Below the pieces are notes generated by a model. The model made no database searches. It was given only the letters and a program-made list of their open reading frames with translations, and had not been told where the DNA came from. From Sphingomonas_R arantia (GTDB taxonomy: Bacteria > Pseudomonadota > Alphaproteobacteria > Sphingomonadales > Sphingomonadaceae), in the NCBI RefSeq assembly GCF_042682045.1, contig NZ_JBHUGS010000002.1, forward strand, positions 62,001 to 126,000: a stretch of 64,000 nucleotides of DNA. Direction: 5' to 3'. Shown here piece after piece: positions 35,359 to 44,833 of this stretch (position 1 is the first letter of the stretch; each line of letters opens with the position of its first letter). The position numbers were made by a program, and so were the translations under genes.

Positions 35359-37680
35359 ATGCGCGCTTTCCTGGTCATGGCCCTGCTGGCTCCCGATGTC
35401 GTCGTCGCGCAGGCGATGCCGGCGCCGATCGAAGTGGTCGATCCGATGATCGGGACGGGGGGCGAGGGGCACACCTTTCCGGGTGCGACCGCGCCGTTCG
35501 GCATGGTGCAGCTGTCCCCTGATACGGACACGGGATGCGAGTTGCGCGCATGCTACGGCCACGCGGCGGGTTATCGGTACGAGGACCCGACGATCCAGGG
35601 GTTCAGCCACACGCATTTCTCGGGGGCGGGGCATTCCGATCTGGGCGACATATTGGTCATGCCGCAGTCCGGTGACGAGGTGGCGCTCGACCCGGGCGAT
35701 CCGAAGCGGCCGGGATCGGGGTACCGGTCACGTTTCGACCATGCGCAAGAGGTGGCGCGTCCGGGCTATTATGCCGTGACGCTGAAAGACAGCGGGGTGC
35801 GGGCCGAACTGACCGCGGGGACGCGGGTCGGCGTGCATCGCTATACCTTTCCGGCGGGCAAGGCGGCGCATCTGCTGATCGATCTGCGCTCGTCGCTCTA
35901 TAACTATCCCGGCAAGACATTGTGGTCCGGGCTACATCTGCGCGCGGACGGCACGCTGACCGGGTTTCGCGAGACGCGTGGCTGGGCACCGGGGCGGAAG
36001 CTGTATTTCGCGATGCGCTTCTCCGCGCCGCTGACGGGTCACGCGCTCATCGATCGCGATACTGCGGTTCCGTACAAGGGGTTCCAGGGGCCGGGCCGGG
36101 GCAGCGATGCGGTGGCAGAAAAGCTCGGCCGGGCGATCGAGGCGCGGCTGGACTTCGGTGTGCTCGACGGGCCGCTCGAGGTGCGGGTCGCGCTGTCCGG
36201 TGTCGACGAGGCTGGCGCGATCGCCAATCTGGGCGCGGAGCCGGGCGGGTTCGATGCGATCCGGGCGGCGACGACCGCCGCGTGGACAAAGGCGCTGGGG
36301 ACAGTGGAGATCGACGCGCCGGCCGCGATGCGCAAGACGGTGTATACGGCGCTGTACCATGCCCTGCTCGCGCCGAGCGTCTGGAGCGATGCGGATGGTC
36401 GCTATCGTGGGCCGGACGATCAGGTGCATGCCGCGCGCGGCTTCACCTTCCGATCCACCTTTTCGCTGTGGGACACGTTCCGGGCGGAGCATCCGTTGCT
36501 GACCCTGGTCCAGCCGGAGCAGACCACCACCGACGTCGTGCGGTCGCTGATCGAAAGTCGGCGGTACAGCCCCGACGGTATCCTGCCGGTCTGGCAGTTT
36601 GCAGGGCGCGAGACCTGGACGATGATCGGCTACCATGCCGCCCCGGTGATCGCCGACGCGTATCTAAAGGGATTCCGCGATTTCGACGCGGACGCCGCGC
36701 TGGACGCGATGGTGGCGAGCGCGAGCTATGCGCCGTACGGCGGGCTCGGCGAATATATGCGGCGCGGCTATGTGCCGATCGACAAGGAGCCGGAGGCCGC
36801 GTCCAAGACGGTCGAATATGCCTATGACGACTGGAGCATCGCGCGGATGGCGCGGGCGATGGGGCGGACCGAGATTGCCGACCGGTTCGACAAGCGGGCC
36901 GGCAACTGGCGCAACAGTTTCGACGTGAAGAGCGGCTGGTTGCGTGCGCGGCTGTCGACAGGAGCGTTCCGGACGCCGTTCGATCCGACGGCGATCAACT
37001 ATGGGTCCGACTATACCGAGGGCAATGCCTGGCAATATAGCTGGTTCGTGCCGCAGGATCAGGCGGGTTTGATCCGGGTACTGGGCGGCGATGCCAAGGC
37101 GATCGCAAAGCTCGACGCGATGTTCGATTTCGACATGTCGACGGTCGACTACAGCCATGCCGAGGATATCGCCGGGCTGGTCGGCCAGTATATCCACGGC
37201 AACGAGCCGAGCCACCATGTCGCCTATCTCTACGATTATGCGGGCGCACCGTGGCGGACGCAGGAGCGGCTGGGCCAGATCGTGGCGTCGCAGTACAAGC
37301 CGACGCCGGACGGGCTGGCGGGTAATGACGACCTGGGGCAGATGTCCGCCTGGCTGGTGTTCACGGCGCTCGGCTTCTACCCGGTGGCGCCCGGATCGAA
37401 CCAGTATGTCATCGGGCGCCCGTTCGTGGACCGGGCGGCGTTGACGCTGCCCAACGGCAAGCGGTTCGTGGTGACCGCGGAAGGGCTGTCCGATGCGAAC
37501 CGTTATGTGACGGCGGTGACGCTGAACGGTGTGGCGCTCGACCGAAGTTACCTGACGGACGCGGAGATACGGGCCGGCGGCGCGTTGCGCTTCACCATGG
37601 GTGCGGTGCCGAACAAAAGCTGGGCGACCAGGCGTGCGGCGCGGCCGTTCTCGATCTCGACCGCCGCGAAGGTCGAGTGA
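35359..37680 (+). CDS. GH92 alpha-mannosidase
   Basis: A 773-residue calcium-dependent exo-alpha-mannosidase, exported (signal peptide MRAFLVMALLAPDVVVAQA). Conserved blocks are VDPMIGTGGEGHTFPGATAP and GFSHTHFSGAG near the N-terminus, and YSPDGILPVWQFAGRETWTM in the (alpha/alpha)6 domain. NEPSHHVAYLYDYAGAPW carries catalytic Glu616, and GNDDLGQMSAW at 655-665 has the Asp pair that acts as or supports the base. These are the defining GH92 motifs. GH92 enzymes trim alpha-mannosides from N-glycans and fungal mannans. There is no strong ribosome site before ATG 35359. It is convergent with the PHP hydrolase operon. Confidence 0.95.
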   Translation: MRAFLVMALLAPDVVVAQAMPAPIEVVDPMIGTGGEGHTFPGATAPFGMVQLSPDTDTGCELRACYGHAAGYRYEDPTIQGFSHTHFSGAGHSDLGDILVMPQSGDEVALDPGDPKRPGSGYRSRFDHAQEVARPGYYAVTLKDSGVRAELTAGTRVGVHRYTFPAGKAAHLLIDLRSSLYNYPGKTLWSGLHLRADGTLTGFRETRGWAPGRKLYFAMRFSAPLTGHALIDRDTAVPYKGFQGPGRGSDAVAEKLGRAIEARLDFGVLDGPLEVRVALSGVDEAGAIANLGAEPGGFDAIRAATTAAWTKALGTVEIDAPAAMRKTVYTALYHALLAPSVWSDADGRYRGPDDQVHAARGFTFRSTFSLWDTFRAEHPLLTLVQPEQTTTDVVRSLIESRRYSPDGILPVWQFAGRETWTMIGYHAAPVIADAYLKGFRDFDADAALDAMVASASYAPYGGLGEYMRRGYVPIDKEPEAASKTVEYAYDDWSIARMARAMGRTEIADRFDKRAGNWRNSFDVKSGWLRARLSTGAFRTPFDPTAINYGSDYTEGNAWQYSWFVPQDQAGLIRVLGGDAKAIAKLDAMFDFDMSTVDYSHAEDIAGLVGQYIHGNEPSHHVAYLYDYAGAPWRTQERLGQIVASQYKPTPDGLAGNDDLGQMSAWLVFTALGFYPVAPGSNQYVIGRPFVDRAALTLPNGKRFVVTAEGLSDANRYVTAVTLNGVALDRSYLTDAEIRAGGALRFTMGAVPNKSWATRRAARPFSISTAAKVE

Positions 37681-37728
37681 TCTGGCGACGACGACGCGTC
37701 ATCCGATGCTTGCGGCCCTAGCCGTGAT

Positions 37729-37766
37729 GGTGAAGTCCGCAGGGGCCGCCCCGGACGGGCTTCACC
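37729..37766. terminator. Imperfect hairpin between convergent genes
   Basis: GGTGAAG (37729-37735) pairs with CTTCACC (37760-37766). Inside, GGGGC and GCCCC also pair, giving a branched or interrupted stem. It lies between the stops of the GH92 gene (37680) and the metallohydrolase gene (37803) and may end transcription from both sides. Confidence 0.4.
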
Positions 37767-37802
37767 GATCGCCGGCCGTGAACGGCTGACTGCGCTGCCC
37801 GG

Positions 37803-39287
37803 TCACCGGGCGACATAGATCGGGTTGCCGATCAGGATGCGTCGGCCGGTGGGGGTTTGGACGTCGGCGCGGAGCCAATGGATCGGGTCCCCCGCCTCGA
37901 TGGTGAAGGGGATGCGGGCGTCGGGGCCGACGACCCGACCGGGATCGCCCAGCGGTCGGTGTTTGCCGTCGGCGATCAGGTCGACGACGTTGCCCGCGGC
38001 GCCAGCGACGTGGATCGTACCGCGGATTGCCTGACCGGCTGCGCGGCGGAGCGTGCCGCCCATGACTGCGGTTGCGTGCGGGCCGGTGGCGGCGGTGATG
38101 TCGAGCACGCGGCCGGGGTGTGCGCCCTCCAGATCGATGAAGACGCGGCCCGAGCGGACGCCCGCCAGGATGCCGGCCTGCGACAGGTCTACCGCGTAGA
38201 CCACGGTCGCGGGTGTGCCGACGGGGGACTGCGCGCCGACAGGGGAGGTGCCGGCGTGACCATCGATCGCGTCGTGATTGTCGCTGCCGCCGATGCCGGT
38301 GAGGTGATAGCCGCGATCGAGCAAAGCCTCCCACCATGCGGTGCCGGAGCCGGCACCGTTGTCGAACGCGCCGCCATGATCGGCCGCGATGCCGCCATTG
38401 GCGACCTCGATCGCGCCGACCTTTGCGAAGTCCGTGTCTGGGGCGGACCAGCCGCAGCCGAGGCAGGTCTCGCCGGTAGGGATCTCGGGATGGTTGATCG
38501 AGACGATCGCCCCTGTGCCGCGCGCGCCGTCGAACATCGCGTTGATGTTCGCGGCACCCGGACCGCCGAGCCGATAGTCCACGAAATCGGTGATGCCGAG
38601 CAGATTGAAATGGCCGTCCTGTGTGGTCATCTCGCGCCCCGGAATGACGAGCAGGTCGTCGAAATAGGGTGCGATGTCGGCAAGTTCGGCGACGTGCGAG
38701 CGGACATTGTGGTCGGTGACAGTCACGAAATCGAGATGGTGATCGTGTGCGGCCTTCAGCGTGAAATAGACCGGGCAGGGCACCGCATCGTGGCTCGGTT
38801 CGCTGCGGCAGAGCGCGTCGCTGTGGCCGGTATGGGTGTGGAAATCGCCGCGGTACCAGCCGGGGCCGGTTTTCAGCGCCGCGGTCGTGATCGCCTGCGC
38901 CGCCGGGCCGCGATCGAAATGGACGGTCATCGTGTAGCGCGCGACGGTGCCGGGCCGGATCGCGGCGACCGCGACGCTCAGCCGCCAGCGGCCGGGCGGG
39001 AGCGGGCCGGGGAGGTGGGATGCGGTGGCGAAGGTGTTGGCGATGACGATGTGCGGCTTGATCGCGCCGCCCCAGCCGCGTTCGCGCTGCGGATCGTAGA
39101 CGCCGAGCACGAGGTAGGTGCCGGCGGCATGGTCCGCGCCCGCGACGTCGATCGTTATTTTGGTGACCCCAGGGGGCACGTCGAACGGCAGTTCGCGGTA
39201 GGTGCCGCGGTCGGTGTCGTGGAGGACGCCGCTGAGCTTCACGTCGGGCGTGGCGAAAAGTGCCGCGGCCACGAGGGGTGCGAGCAT
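37803..39287 (-). CDS. CehA/McbA-type PHP-domain metallohydrolase
   Basis: A 494-residue exported hydrolase of the PHP fold. Metal-binding motifs are FHTHTGHSD, VTVTDHNVRSH, SINHPEIP and GIGGSDNHDAID, in the family order. A lectin-like N-terminal beta domain (about residues 20-140) precedes the catalytic domain and a beta-rich tail follows. PHP proteins are usually phosphoesterases, although the CehA name comes from a carbaryl hydrolase. ATG 39287 overlaps the PI-PLC gene's stop (TGATG), so the two are translationally coupled. A CLGCGW cysteine pair near residue 300 is unusual. The natural substrate is unknown; a phosphodiester or phosphomonoester made by the upstream enzyme is one idea. Confidence 0.85.
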   Translation of the reverse strand: MLAPLVAAALFATPDVKLSGVLHDTDRGTYRELPFDVPPGVTKITIDVAGADHAAGTYLVLGVYDPQRERGWGGAIKPHIVIANTFATASHLPGPLPPGRWRLSVAVAAIRPGTVARYTMTVHFDRGPAAQAITTAALKTGPGWYRGDFHTHTGHSDALCRSEPSHDAVPCPVYFTLKAAHDHHLDFVTVTDHNVRSHVAELADIAPYFDDLLVIPGREMTTQDGHFNLLGITDFVDYRLGGPGAANINAMFDGARGTGAIVSINHPEIPTGETCLGCGWSAPDTDFAKVGAIEVANGGIAADHGGAFDNGAGSGTAWWEALLDRGYHLTGIGGSDNHDAIDGHAGTSPVGAQSPVGTPATVVYAVDLSQAGILAGVRSGRVFIDLEGAHPGRVLDITAATGPHATAVMGGTLRRAAGQAIRGTIHVAGAAGNVVDLIADGKHRPLGDPGRVVGPDARIPFTIEAGDPIHWLRADVQTPTGRRILIGNPIYVAR

Positions 39288-40387
39288 CAGGGCTTTCCCG
39301 CGCGGGCGCACTTCGCCGCGACCGGGTCGCAGCGGTATAAGACCCCACCGGGCAGGCTGGTGCGATAGGCGTAGCCGTGCGGGTTGGGGACGCCGTCATA
39401 ATAGTCGCTGCTGACATATTGCGCGCCGGACGCGATCGCGCTCCGCAAGCGGGTGGGATCGTTGGCGCGCGCTTCCTTCGTGTCGGCGTCGGCGCGGGTG
39501 CGGACGAGGAAGCCGGCGCGGACGAGCCGGGCGATGCGGGTTTCCTCGCCGCGTGGATCCTGGATGTTGAAGACCGCGACTTCGGGCGATTGTTCGTCGA
39601 AATAGCCGAACATCGCGCGGCCTTTGAGTGAGGGGTGGCCGGCGCGGTAGAGCGCGTAGTGCCGGTCGGCGGCGTCGAGCACGAACAGGAACCGCCCGCG
39701 TGCCGCGGCGAGTGTCGGCCAGGCGTGGGCGCGGACGGATTGGGCCAGTGTCGCGTGACCGCCGCGGACGGTGTCGGGCAGGATCAGCCGGTCCGCGCTC
39801 ATGACGGTGCGGATGTCGGTGTCGAGCGCGTCGAGATCGGCCGCTTCGAACTTGGCATCGTGCAGCCAGGACCCGGCGATTGGCGGAAAGTCGCTGGCGT
39901 TGACCAGCACGGTGACGGGCAGGTGGCCCGGGAAACGGTCCGACCAGCGGCGCAGGACCGTCAGGCAGTCGCGGAAGGTGAGGCAGTGGGTTTCGGTGTC
40001 GAGTTGCGGAAAGTGCAGGACCTTGGCGCCGGGGGCCATCATCTTCGCGCGGGTTTTGGGGGCGGCCAGTTGGTAGGGGGTGGCGTACAGGCCGCCTTGC
40101 GGATCGGGCGCGACGTCGATCTCGATCTGGCGGATGCCGATCGCGAACTGCGCCTCCAGCGGCGGGTGGCCATAGTCCAGCTCGTCCCAATATTGCGGCG
40201 CGATCGTGCGGATGCGCGCTTCCTCGTCGGCGGAGGGGTAGCGTTTGTAGCTGTTGTGCGAGCCGAGCAGCTGGACCTGATCGAGGCGCAGCGTGGCGGG
40301 CAGGCCTTCGACCTGCCCGGCGTGGGCCAGCGCGGGGGCCAGCAACAGCAGGACCGCCGTCACCAGCTGGACAGCACGGCGCCTCAC
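39287..40387 (-). CDS. PI-PLC-like calcium-dependent phosphodiesterase
   Basis: A 366-residue exported protein of the phosphoinositide-specific phospholipase C fold (PI-PLC-C1 type). After a signal peptide (VTAVLLLLAPALAHA) it has QVQLLGSHNSYKRYPS with the first catalytic His, then ELDYGHPPLEAQFAIGIRQI followed by EIDVAPD. Next are LHFPQLDTETHCLTFRDCL with the second His region, and VNASDFPPIAGSW. GTG 40387 overlaps the receptor stop (GTGA) and its own stop overlaps the next start, so receptor, phosphodiesterase and PHP hydrolase form one coupled unit. Likely substrates are inositol phospholipids, GPI anchors or other phosphodiesters; the exact one is not known. Confidence 0.82.
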   Translation of the reverse strand: MRRRAVQLVTAVLLLLAPALAHAGQVEGLPATLRLDQVQLLGSHNSYKRYPSADEEARIRTIAPQYWDELDYGHPPLEAQFAIGIRQIEIDVAPDPQGGLYATPYQLAAPKTRAKMMAPGAKVLHFPQLDTETHCLTFRDCLTVLRRWSDRFPGHLPVTVLVNASDFPPIAGSWLHDAKFEAADLDALDTDIRTVMSADRLILPDTVRGGHATLAQSVRAHAWPTLAAARGRFLFVLDAADRHYALYRAGHPSLKGRAMFGYFDEQSPEVAVFNIQDPRGEETRIARLVRAGFLVRTRADADTKEARANDPTRLRSAIASGAQYVSSDYYDGVPNPHGYAYRTSLPGGVLYRCDPVAAKCARAGKP

Positions 40388-43300
40388 CACTGGAACGAGG
40401 TCGTCAGTTTGAAGAAGCGGCCGGTTTCGACATAGGAGCCGTTGCCGCCGCCGTCCTGCACGCCGAGGTAGCGCGTGGTCTTGCCCATCGTCTTGTAGAA
40501 GCTTTCCTTGTTCAGGATGTTCTGGACCTGACCGGACAGCGACCATTTGCCGATGTGGTAGGTGGCGTTGAAGTTCAGTTGCCGGTTGGGCTGGAGATAG
40601 GTGTCGAGCTGGTCGTTCAGGCTGAGCAGCTGGCGGCCGACATATTGCCACGCCAGCCGCCCGGAGAAGGCGGGGCGTTCGTAGAACAGCTCGGCATTGT
40701 AGATGACGTGCGGCGCGCGGGGCAGGACGGTCGATCCGCGACCGACGATGCCGCTGTCGGCCTTGCTGTCCTGGAGCGTCGCGGACCCCTCCACACCGAA
40801 CCCGCCGAAGAAGTGCCCGAGTTCGTGGAATTGTTTCCGGGCGTGCGCCTCGATCCCGTACAGGTCGGCGCCGTTGCCGTTCATCGGCATGGTGTAGACG
40901 ACGTCGCCGACCGTGCTGGTGCCGCTGGTCGAACTCGGCGTGCTGCCGGTCGCGCTGGCGGTGAAGACGAAGTTGGTCAGCCGCTTGTAGAAGCCGGCGG
41001 TTTCCAGCACCGCACTGCGATCGGGATACCATTCGATGCCGGCATCGAGGTTGGTGGCGGTGGTCGGCTTCAGATCGGGGTTGGAGCGGTTGACGAAGGC
41101 GAGCGCGCCGGTGACGTCGTTGTAGCTGTAGGTTTCGGGACCCGCGACCAGCGAGAAGGCGGGCCGCGCGAAGCTGCGTCGCGCAGCGGCGCGGATGACG
41201 AGCCGGTCGCTCGGGCGCCAGGCGAGGTTCAGGCTGGGCAGCAGTTCGTTGTAGCTGTTGCCGTCCGACGTGAAGTGGCCCGTGTCGTCCGGCGACGCGC
41301 CACCGGAGTCGGTGACCACCACCCAGTGCGACGCGGTGAAATCGGTATGTTCGAAGCGGAGGCCGGCGACGACCTGCACCGGGCCGAGCAAGGCATCGGC
41401 CTGCGCATAGCCGGCGAGCACGGTTTCGGTGCCGAACACGGTGTTCCGTGAGCGATCGTTGGCGGTGTAGTAGCCAGGGTTGGGCGTGCCGTCCGGCGTG
41501 AACTGGTCGGTATAAGCGTCGGGCAGGATGCTCTGCTCGAAATATCCCCGGTCGTAGATCCGGAAGGCGGGATAGTTGCCGCCCATGAAGGCGACGTTGC
41601 GGCCGGGCAGGGCGGAACCGGTCGGGCCTTGCCCCGCATCGAAATCGGGGCGGCTGCCGTCCGCGGCGGGGATGACGAAATTGTCGCCGTTGTTGCCAAG
41701 CAGCCCGCGATCATATTGCGAGCGATCCGAGATGCTGAGGTTGCCGCCCCATTTCAGATGCTTGATCAGCCCGTCCGGCGCGTAGTCCATGTCGAGCTTC
41801 AGCTCGTAGAGATTGTCGTCGGATTCGACGTCGCGCGCCTGGAATTTCCAGGCCCGGACCGAATCCGCGCTGAGGACCGCGTCGCGGACCGCCGGGTCGG
41901 CGAAGGTCAGGCCGATATGCTTGGGGTCGGACGTGTCGATCAGCACGCTGCCGCGCGGATTGCCGGCGCTGTCGGTAAACAGGCTGGCGTCGCTGTAGAG
42001 GCTGCCCTCGACATAGTTGGGACGGCGTTGCTGGCCGTAGCCGTAGGAAGCGCGGAGCGCGGCGGTCAGCGTGTCGGTGACCTTGATATCGGTGCCGGCC
42101 TGGATCGTGCCGAGTTGCGAGACCTGGTCGCGGGCCTGGAAATAGCTGCCGGCCAGCGTGCCGAGCGGGGCGTAGTTGCCGTTCGCGTCGTAGGTCGGTG
42201 CCTCGCCAAGCAGCTGGAGGATGCCGCCGGTGATGCTGTGCTGCACGTCGATCGACGACACCTTGTAGTGGCCGTAGGTGCCGCGGAGGAAGGCGGAGAC
42301 GACGTCGCCCTGCACATCGAGCGAGAAGTTGCCGCCGTAGCGCGCGATGTTGGAATCGTAGAGATCGTATTTGATCCCCATCGGGGTGAGGTCGGCGGGG
42401 CCGGCGGTGGCCGTCGCCGGGATGTAGGTGACGGCCTCGGTGCTTTCCGCCGCGGAACGGCGCTGTTCGTAATAGGCCGTGGCGTAGAGGCCGATGTCGT
42501 CGTTCGCGCCGAACGTGCGGCCGAATTCGATCTGGCCGACGCCGCCGAACGGCTTGAAGCCGAGCTTGTCGGCGCGGTCGTTGTAGTTCGAGCCGGCGGT
42601 CAGTTTCAGATAATGGTCGCCATATTGGAAGCCAGTCGGGGTCGAAATGTCGACCGTGCCGCCGATCGCATCGCCATAGTCGGCAGCACCAGGCGTCTTC
42701 GACACGCTGGCCGAACGCAGGCCGTAGGGCGCGATCATCTTGAGCGAGAGGGCGCGGGTGGCCGGGTCCGATTCCGCGACGCGCATGCCGTTGATCGAAT
42801 AGGCGTTGTAGCTTGAATCGATGCCGCGGATCGACACGAACTCGGCCTCGCCGGTCGCCGCTTGGCCCAGACCCATGTCGGCATAGGCGCTGACCCCCGG
42901 CAGGACCGCCAGGATGTCGACGATGTTGCCGCCGGGGCGGCGCGCGATCGTTTCGCCCGACATGACGGCGTTGGTGCCGACCTGCTGACGTTTCCAGGCG
43001 AGCGCGCGTTCCTCCTCCAGCGGGACTGTTCCGGTGACGACGATGTCGCTGCCGGGGTCGGCGGCGGGCGCGGGCGGATATGGTGTGGTGGCGCGGCTGT
43101 CCGTGGTCGTTTGGCCCAGGCCGACCGTATGGCCGTCGTCGCTGCGAACCTGCAGCGGGCTGCCCGCGATCAGCAGTCGGAGGGCGGCCTGTCGCGACAG
43201 GACGCCGTGGATGGCGGGCGACCGCGCCTCGCCGATCGCGGGGTGTGGGAAGAGGATCCGCACGCCCGCCTCGCGGCCATAATCGGCGAGCGCATCGGCT

Positions 43301-43419
43301 AGCGGCTGGCCGGGGATATCGAAACGGCGCGTTTCGGCCGGGCGGACCGTCGCGGCGTGGGCGGCAGAGGTGATCAGGAGCGTCGCGAACAGCGACGTCC
43401 CGGCAATCTTCGGGGGCAT
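40384..43419 (-). CDS. TonB-dependent receptor with STN domain (second sigma unit)
   Basis: A 1011-residue outer-membrane transducer. Signal peptide to about residue 22 (SAAHA), STN domain residues 31-100 (RRFDIPGQPLADALADYGRE, IHGVLSRQAALRLLIAGSPL), TonB-box-like SDIVVTGTVPLEEER, plug (GGNIVDILAVLPGVSAYADM, GDAIGGTVDISTPTG), barrel with terminal KLTTSFQW. The STN domain implies surface signalling to the ECF sigma factor 85 bases upstream, yet no FecR lies between them. It overlaps the PI-PLC gene, so the ligand may be a product or substrate of that enzyme. ATG 43419 has GAGG about nine bases ahead. Confidence 0.92.
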   Translation of the reverse strand: MPPKIAGTSLFATLLITSAAHAATVRPAETRRFDIPGQPLADALADYGREAGVRILFPHPAIGEARSPAIHGVLSRQAALRLLIAGSPLQVRSDDGHTVGLGQTTTDSRATTPYPPAPAADPGSDIVVTGTVPLEEERALAWKRQQVGTNAVMSGETIARRPGGNIVDILAVLPGVSAYADMGLGQAATGEAEFVSIRGIDSSYNAYSINGMRVAESDPATRALSLKMIAPYGLRSASVSKTPGAADYGDAIGGTVDISTPTGFQYGDHYLKLTAGSNYNDRADKLGFKPFGGVGQIEFGRTFGANDDIGLYATAYYEQRRSAAESTEAVTYIPATATAGPADLTPMGIKYDLYDSNIARYGGNFSLDVQGDVVSAFLRGTYGHYKVSSIDVQHSITGGILQLLGEAPTYDANGNYAPLGTLAGSYFQARDQVSQLGTIQAGTDIKVTDTLTAALRASYGYGQQRRPNYVEGSLYSDASLFTDSAGNPRGSVLIDTSDPKHIGLTFADPAVRDAVLSADSVRAWKFQARDVESDDNLYELKLDMDYAPDGLIKHLKWGGNLSISDRSQYDRGLLGNNGDNFVIPAADGSRPDFDAGQGPTGSALPGRNVAFMGGNYPAFRIYDRGYFEQSILPDAYTDQFTPDGTPNPGYYTANDRSRNTVFGTETVLAGYAQADALLGPVQVVAGLRFEHTDFTASHWVVVTDSGGASPDDTGHFTSDGNSYNELLPSLNLAWRPSDRLVIRAAARRSFARPAFSLVAGPETYSYNDVTGALAFVNRSNPDLKPTTATNLDAGIEWYPDRSAVLETAGFYKRLTNFVFTASATGSTPSSTSGTSTVGDVVYTMPMNGNGADLYGIEAHARKQFHELGHFFGGFGVEGSATLQDSKADSGIVGRGSTVLPRAPHVIYNAELFYERPAFSGRLAWQYVGRQLLSLNDQLDTYLQPNRQLNFNATYHIGKWSLSGQVQNILNKESFYKTMGKTTRYLGVQDGGGNGSYVETGRFFKLTTSFQW

Positions 43420-43504
43420 GGCGCGAACCTCTGCTGGCCGACGGGAGCGTCGTCACCCGCAAAGACGATCAGCGCGGACCCCGCCGCCAAGTCCTACAAA
43501 AGTT

Positions 43505-44089
43505 TCATCTTGGGCTGTCCGAGGCGGGCGGATGAGGAGGCAGTTCTGCCGTGCCGCACGTCGTCGTTTCCGTCCTGCGCGGCTCGGTGGCGTGGGCGAG
43601 GAGATGCAGCGCGCGAGCAAGCCGTTTTTCGAGCGTCGAGAGGCTGATGCCGAGTTCGTCCGCGATCTGGCGCGGCGGTTGCCCATCGACCCGGCAGCGT
43701 TCGAACGCCGTGCGGCATTTGTCCGGCAAGGTGCCAACCGCGCGAGCAAGATCGTCGAGTTGCTGGCGGTCCTCCGCGATGCGGTGCTGGTCCGGACGGT
43801 CGTCAGGCGTATCGAAATTGCCGAGATCCACGAAATGCCGGAAATCGACGATCTTGGCCCGCCGCAGCCGATCGATCGCAAGGTTGCGCATCATCCGCAG
43901 CATGTACGTCCGCGGGCTGGCGATTGCGGTCCATGCGTCCGTCGACAACATGCGTTCCAGCACATCCTGCACCAGATCGCGGGCGTCGTCGGACCCGCAA
44001 CAGAGCCGCTGCGCCGCATTGAGCAGGTCGCGTTCGCACGGCAGGACGTTGTCGATGAACCAGCGGTCGATCGGGCGGACGACGGGCAC
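43505..44089 (-). CDS. ECF sigma factor (FecI-like) without adjacent FecR
   Basis: A 194-residue sigma factor with region 2 (CGSDDARDLVQDVLERMLST, SPRTYMLRMMRNLAIDRLRR) and region 4 (LPDKCRTAFERCRVDGQPPR, QIADELGISLSTLEKRLARA). It has a 30-residue Pro/Thr-rich C-terminal tail beyond region 4 that FecI proteins usually lack. GTG 44089 is the first possible start after an in-frame stop. The next gene downstream is the STN receptor; no anti-sigma gene is present within the unit or nearby except the one at 32172-33113, which belongs to another sigma factor. Confidence 0.88.
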   Translation of the reverse strand: MPVVRPIDRWFIDNVLPCERDLLNAAQRLCCGSDDARDLVQDVLERMLSTDAWTAIASPRTYMLRMMRNLAIDRLRRAKIVDFRHFVDLGNFDTPDDRPDQHRIAEDRQQLDDLARAVGTLPDKCRTAFERCRVDGQPPRQIADELGISLSTLEKRLARALHLLAHATEPRRTETTTCGTAELPPHPPASDSPR

Positions 44090-44233
44090 GCATTCTCACG
44101 CTGTGGCCAACGGGAGCGCCTTGGCTATGACGGTCCTGTGTCACGCGGGCGACAATTTGGCGCCCGGAGGGCGGAGGCGGCATGAAATCGGAGCAATCTG
44201 GCGCAGCGGATGGGCGGCGTCGGTTGCGTAGGC

Positions 44234-44611
44234 TTAGGTGCGTTGCGGGCGCCGGGCGTCTCCGATCGAACGCGGTGCGAATGGGACGAGGAACAGCGCC
44301 AGGACGAGCACCAGCACGGTCGCGATCAGCCAGTCGCCGCCGAGCCAATCCGCCAAATGCTTGATGGCGAAGGCCAGTGCCGCCGCGAACGGAAGAACTT
44401 TGGCCAGGGATGCATGGGTCGTTGCGGCGCGCGTCGCGGATCGGGATGGACGGCGCGCGGTCGGCGTCGCTTCGGATGTGTCGCGATCCGGTGCCGGCTC
44501 GACCCGTGCCGGCGCATGATCGGCGGGCACGGCCTCGATCGGTCGACGCGCGGTCGGTCGTGCCTGTGGCGCGGAGACGGTGTCGGTTTCTGCAAAAGCG
44601 ATATAGGCCAT
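44234..44611 (-). CDS. Hypothetical membrane protein
   Basis: A 125-residue protein of unknown function. ATG 44611 gives MAYIAFAETDTVSAPQARPT, a disordered Ala/Pro/Arg-rich segment of about 65 residues. Two adjacent hydrophobic stretches follow (AKVLPFAAALAFAIKHLADW and LIATVLVLVLALFLVPFA), probably a helical hairpin in the inner membrane. A frame open to 44680 adds residues without a ribosome site. I recognise no family. The 222 bases upstream (44612-44833) hold no other gene. Confidence 0.5.
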   Translation of the reverse strand: MAYIAFAETDTVSAPQARPTARRPIEAVPADHAPARVEPAPDRDTSEATPTARRPSRSATRAATTHASLAKVLPFAAALAFAIKHLADWLGGDWLIATVLVLVLALFLVPFAPRSIGDARRPQRT

Positions 44612-44833
44612 GAGTGTCCGCCCGATCGATCCTGTTGGCCGCGACTGAACGTCACCGGAAGCGGCGCCGAGCGCCGCCACCGGATGAAGAGCTGGGAGAG
44701 TATGAGGACGACTCGTCCTGCAAGCCTACCGCCGCAAGTTCTGTACCGCTCGGTATTCCGGCACTGCGAGTCCGTCAACCGGTTTTTGTACCGGCAGGTA
44801 GATTAATCGCGGATGACGGTCCGGGCCGTCGAA

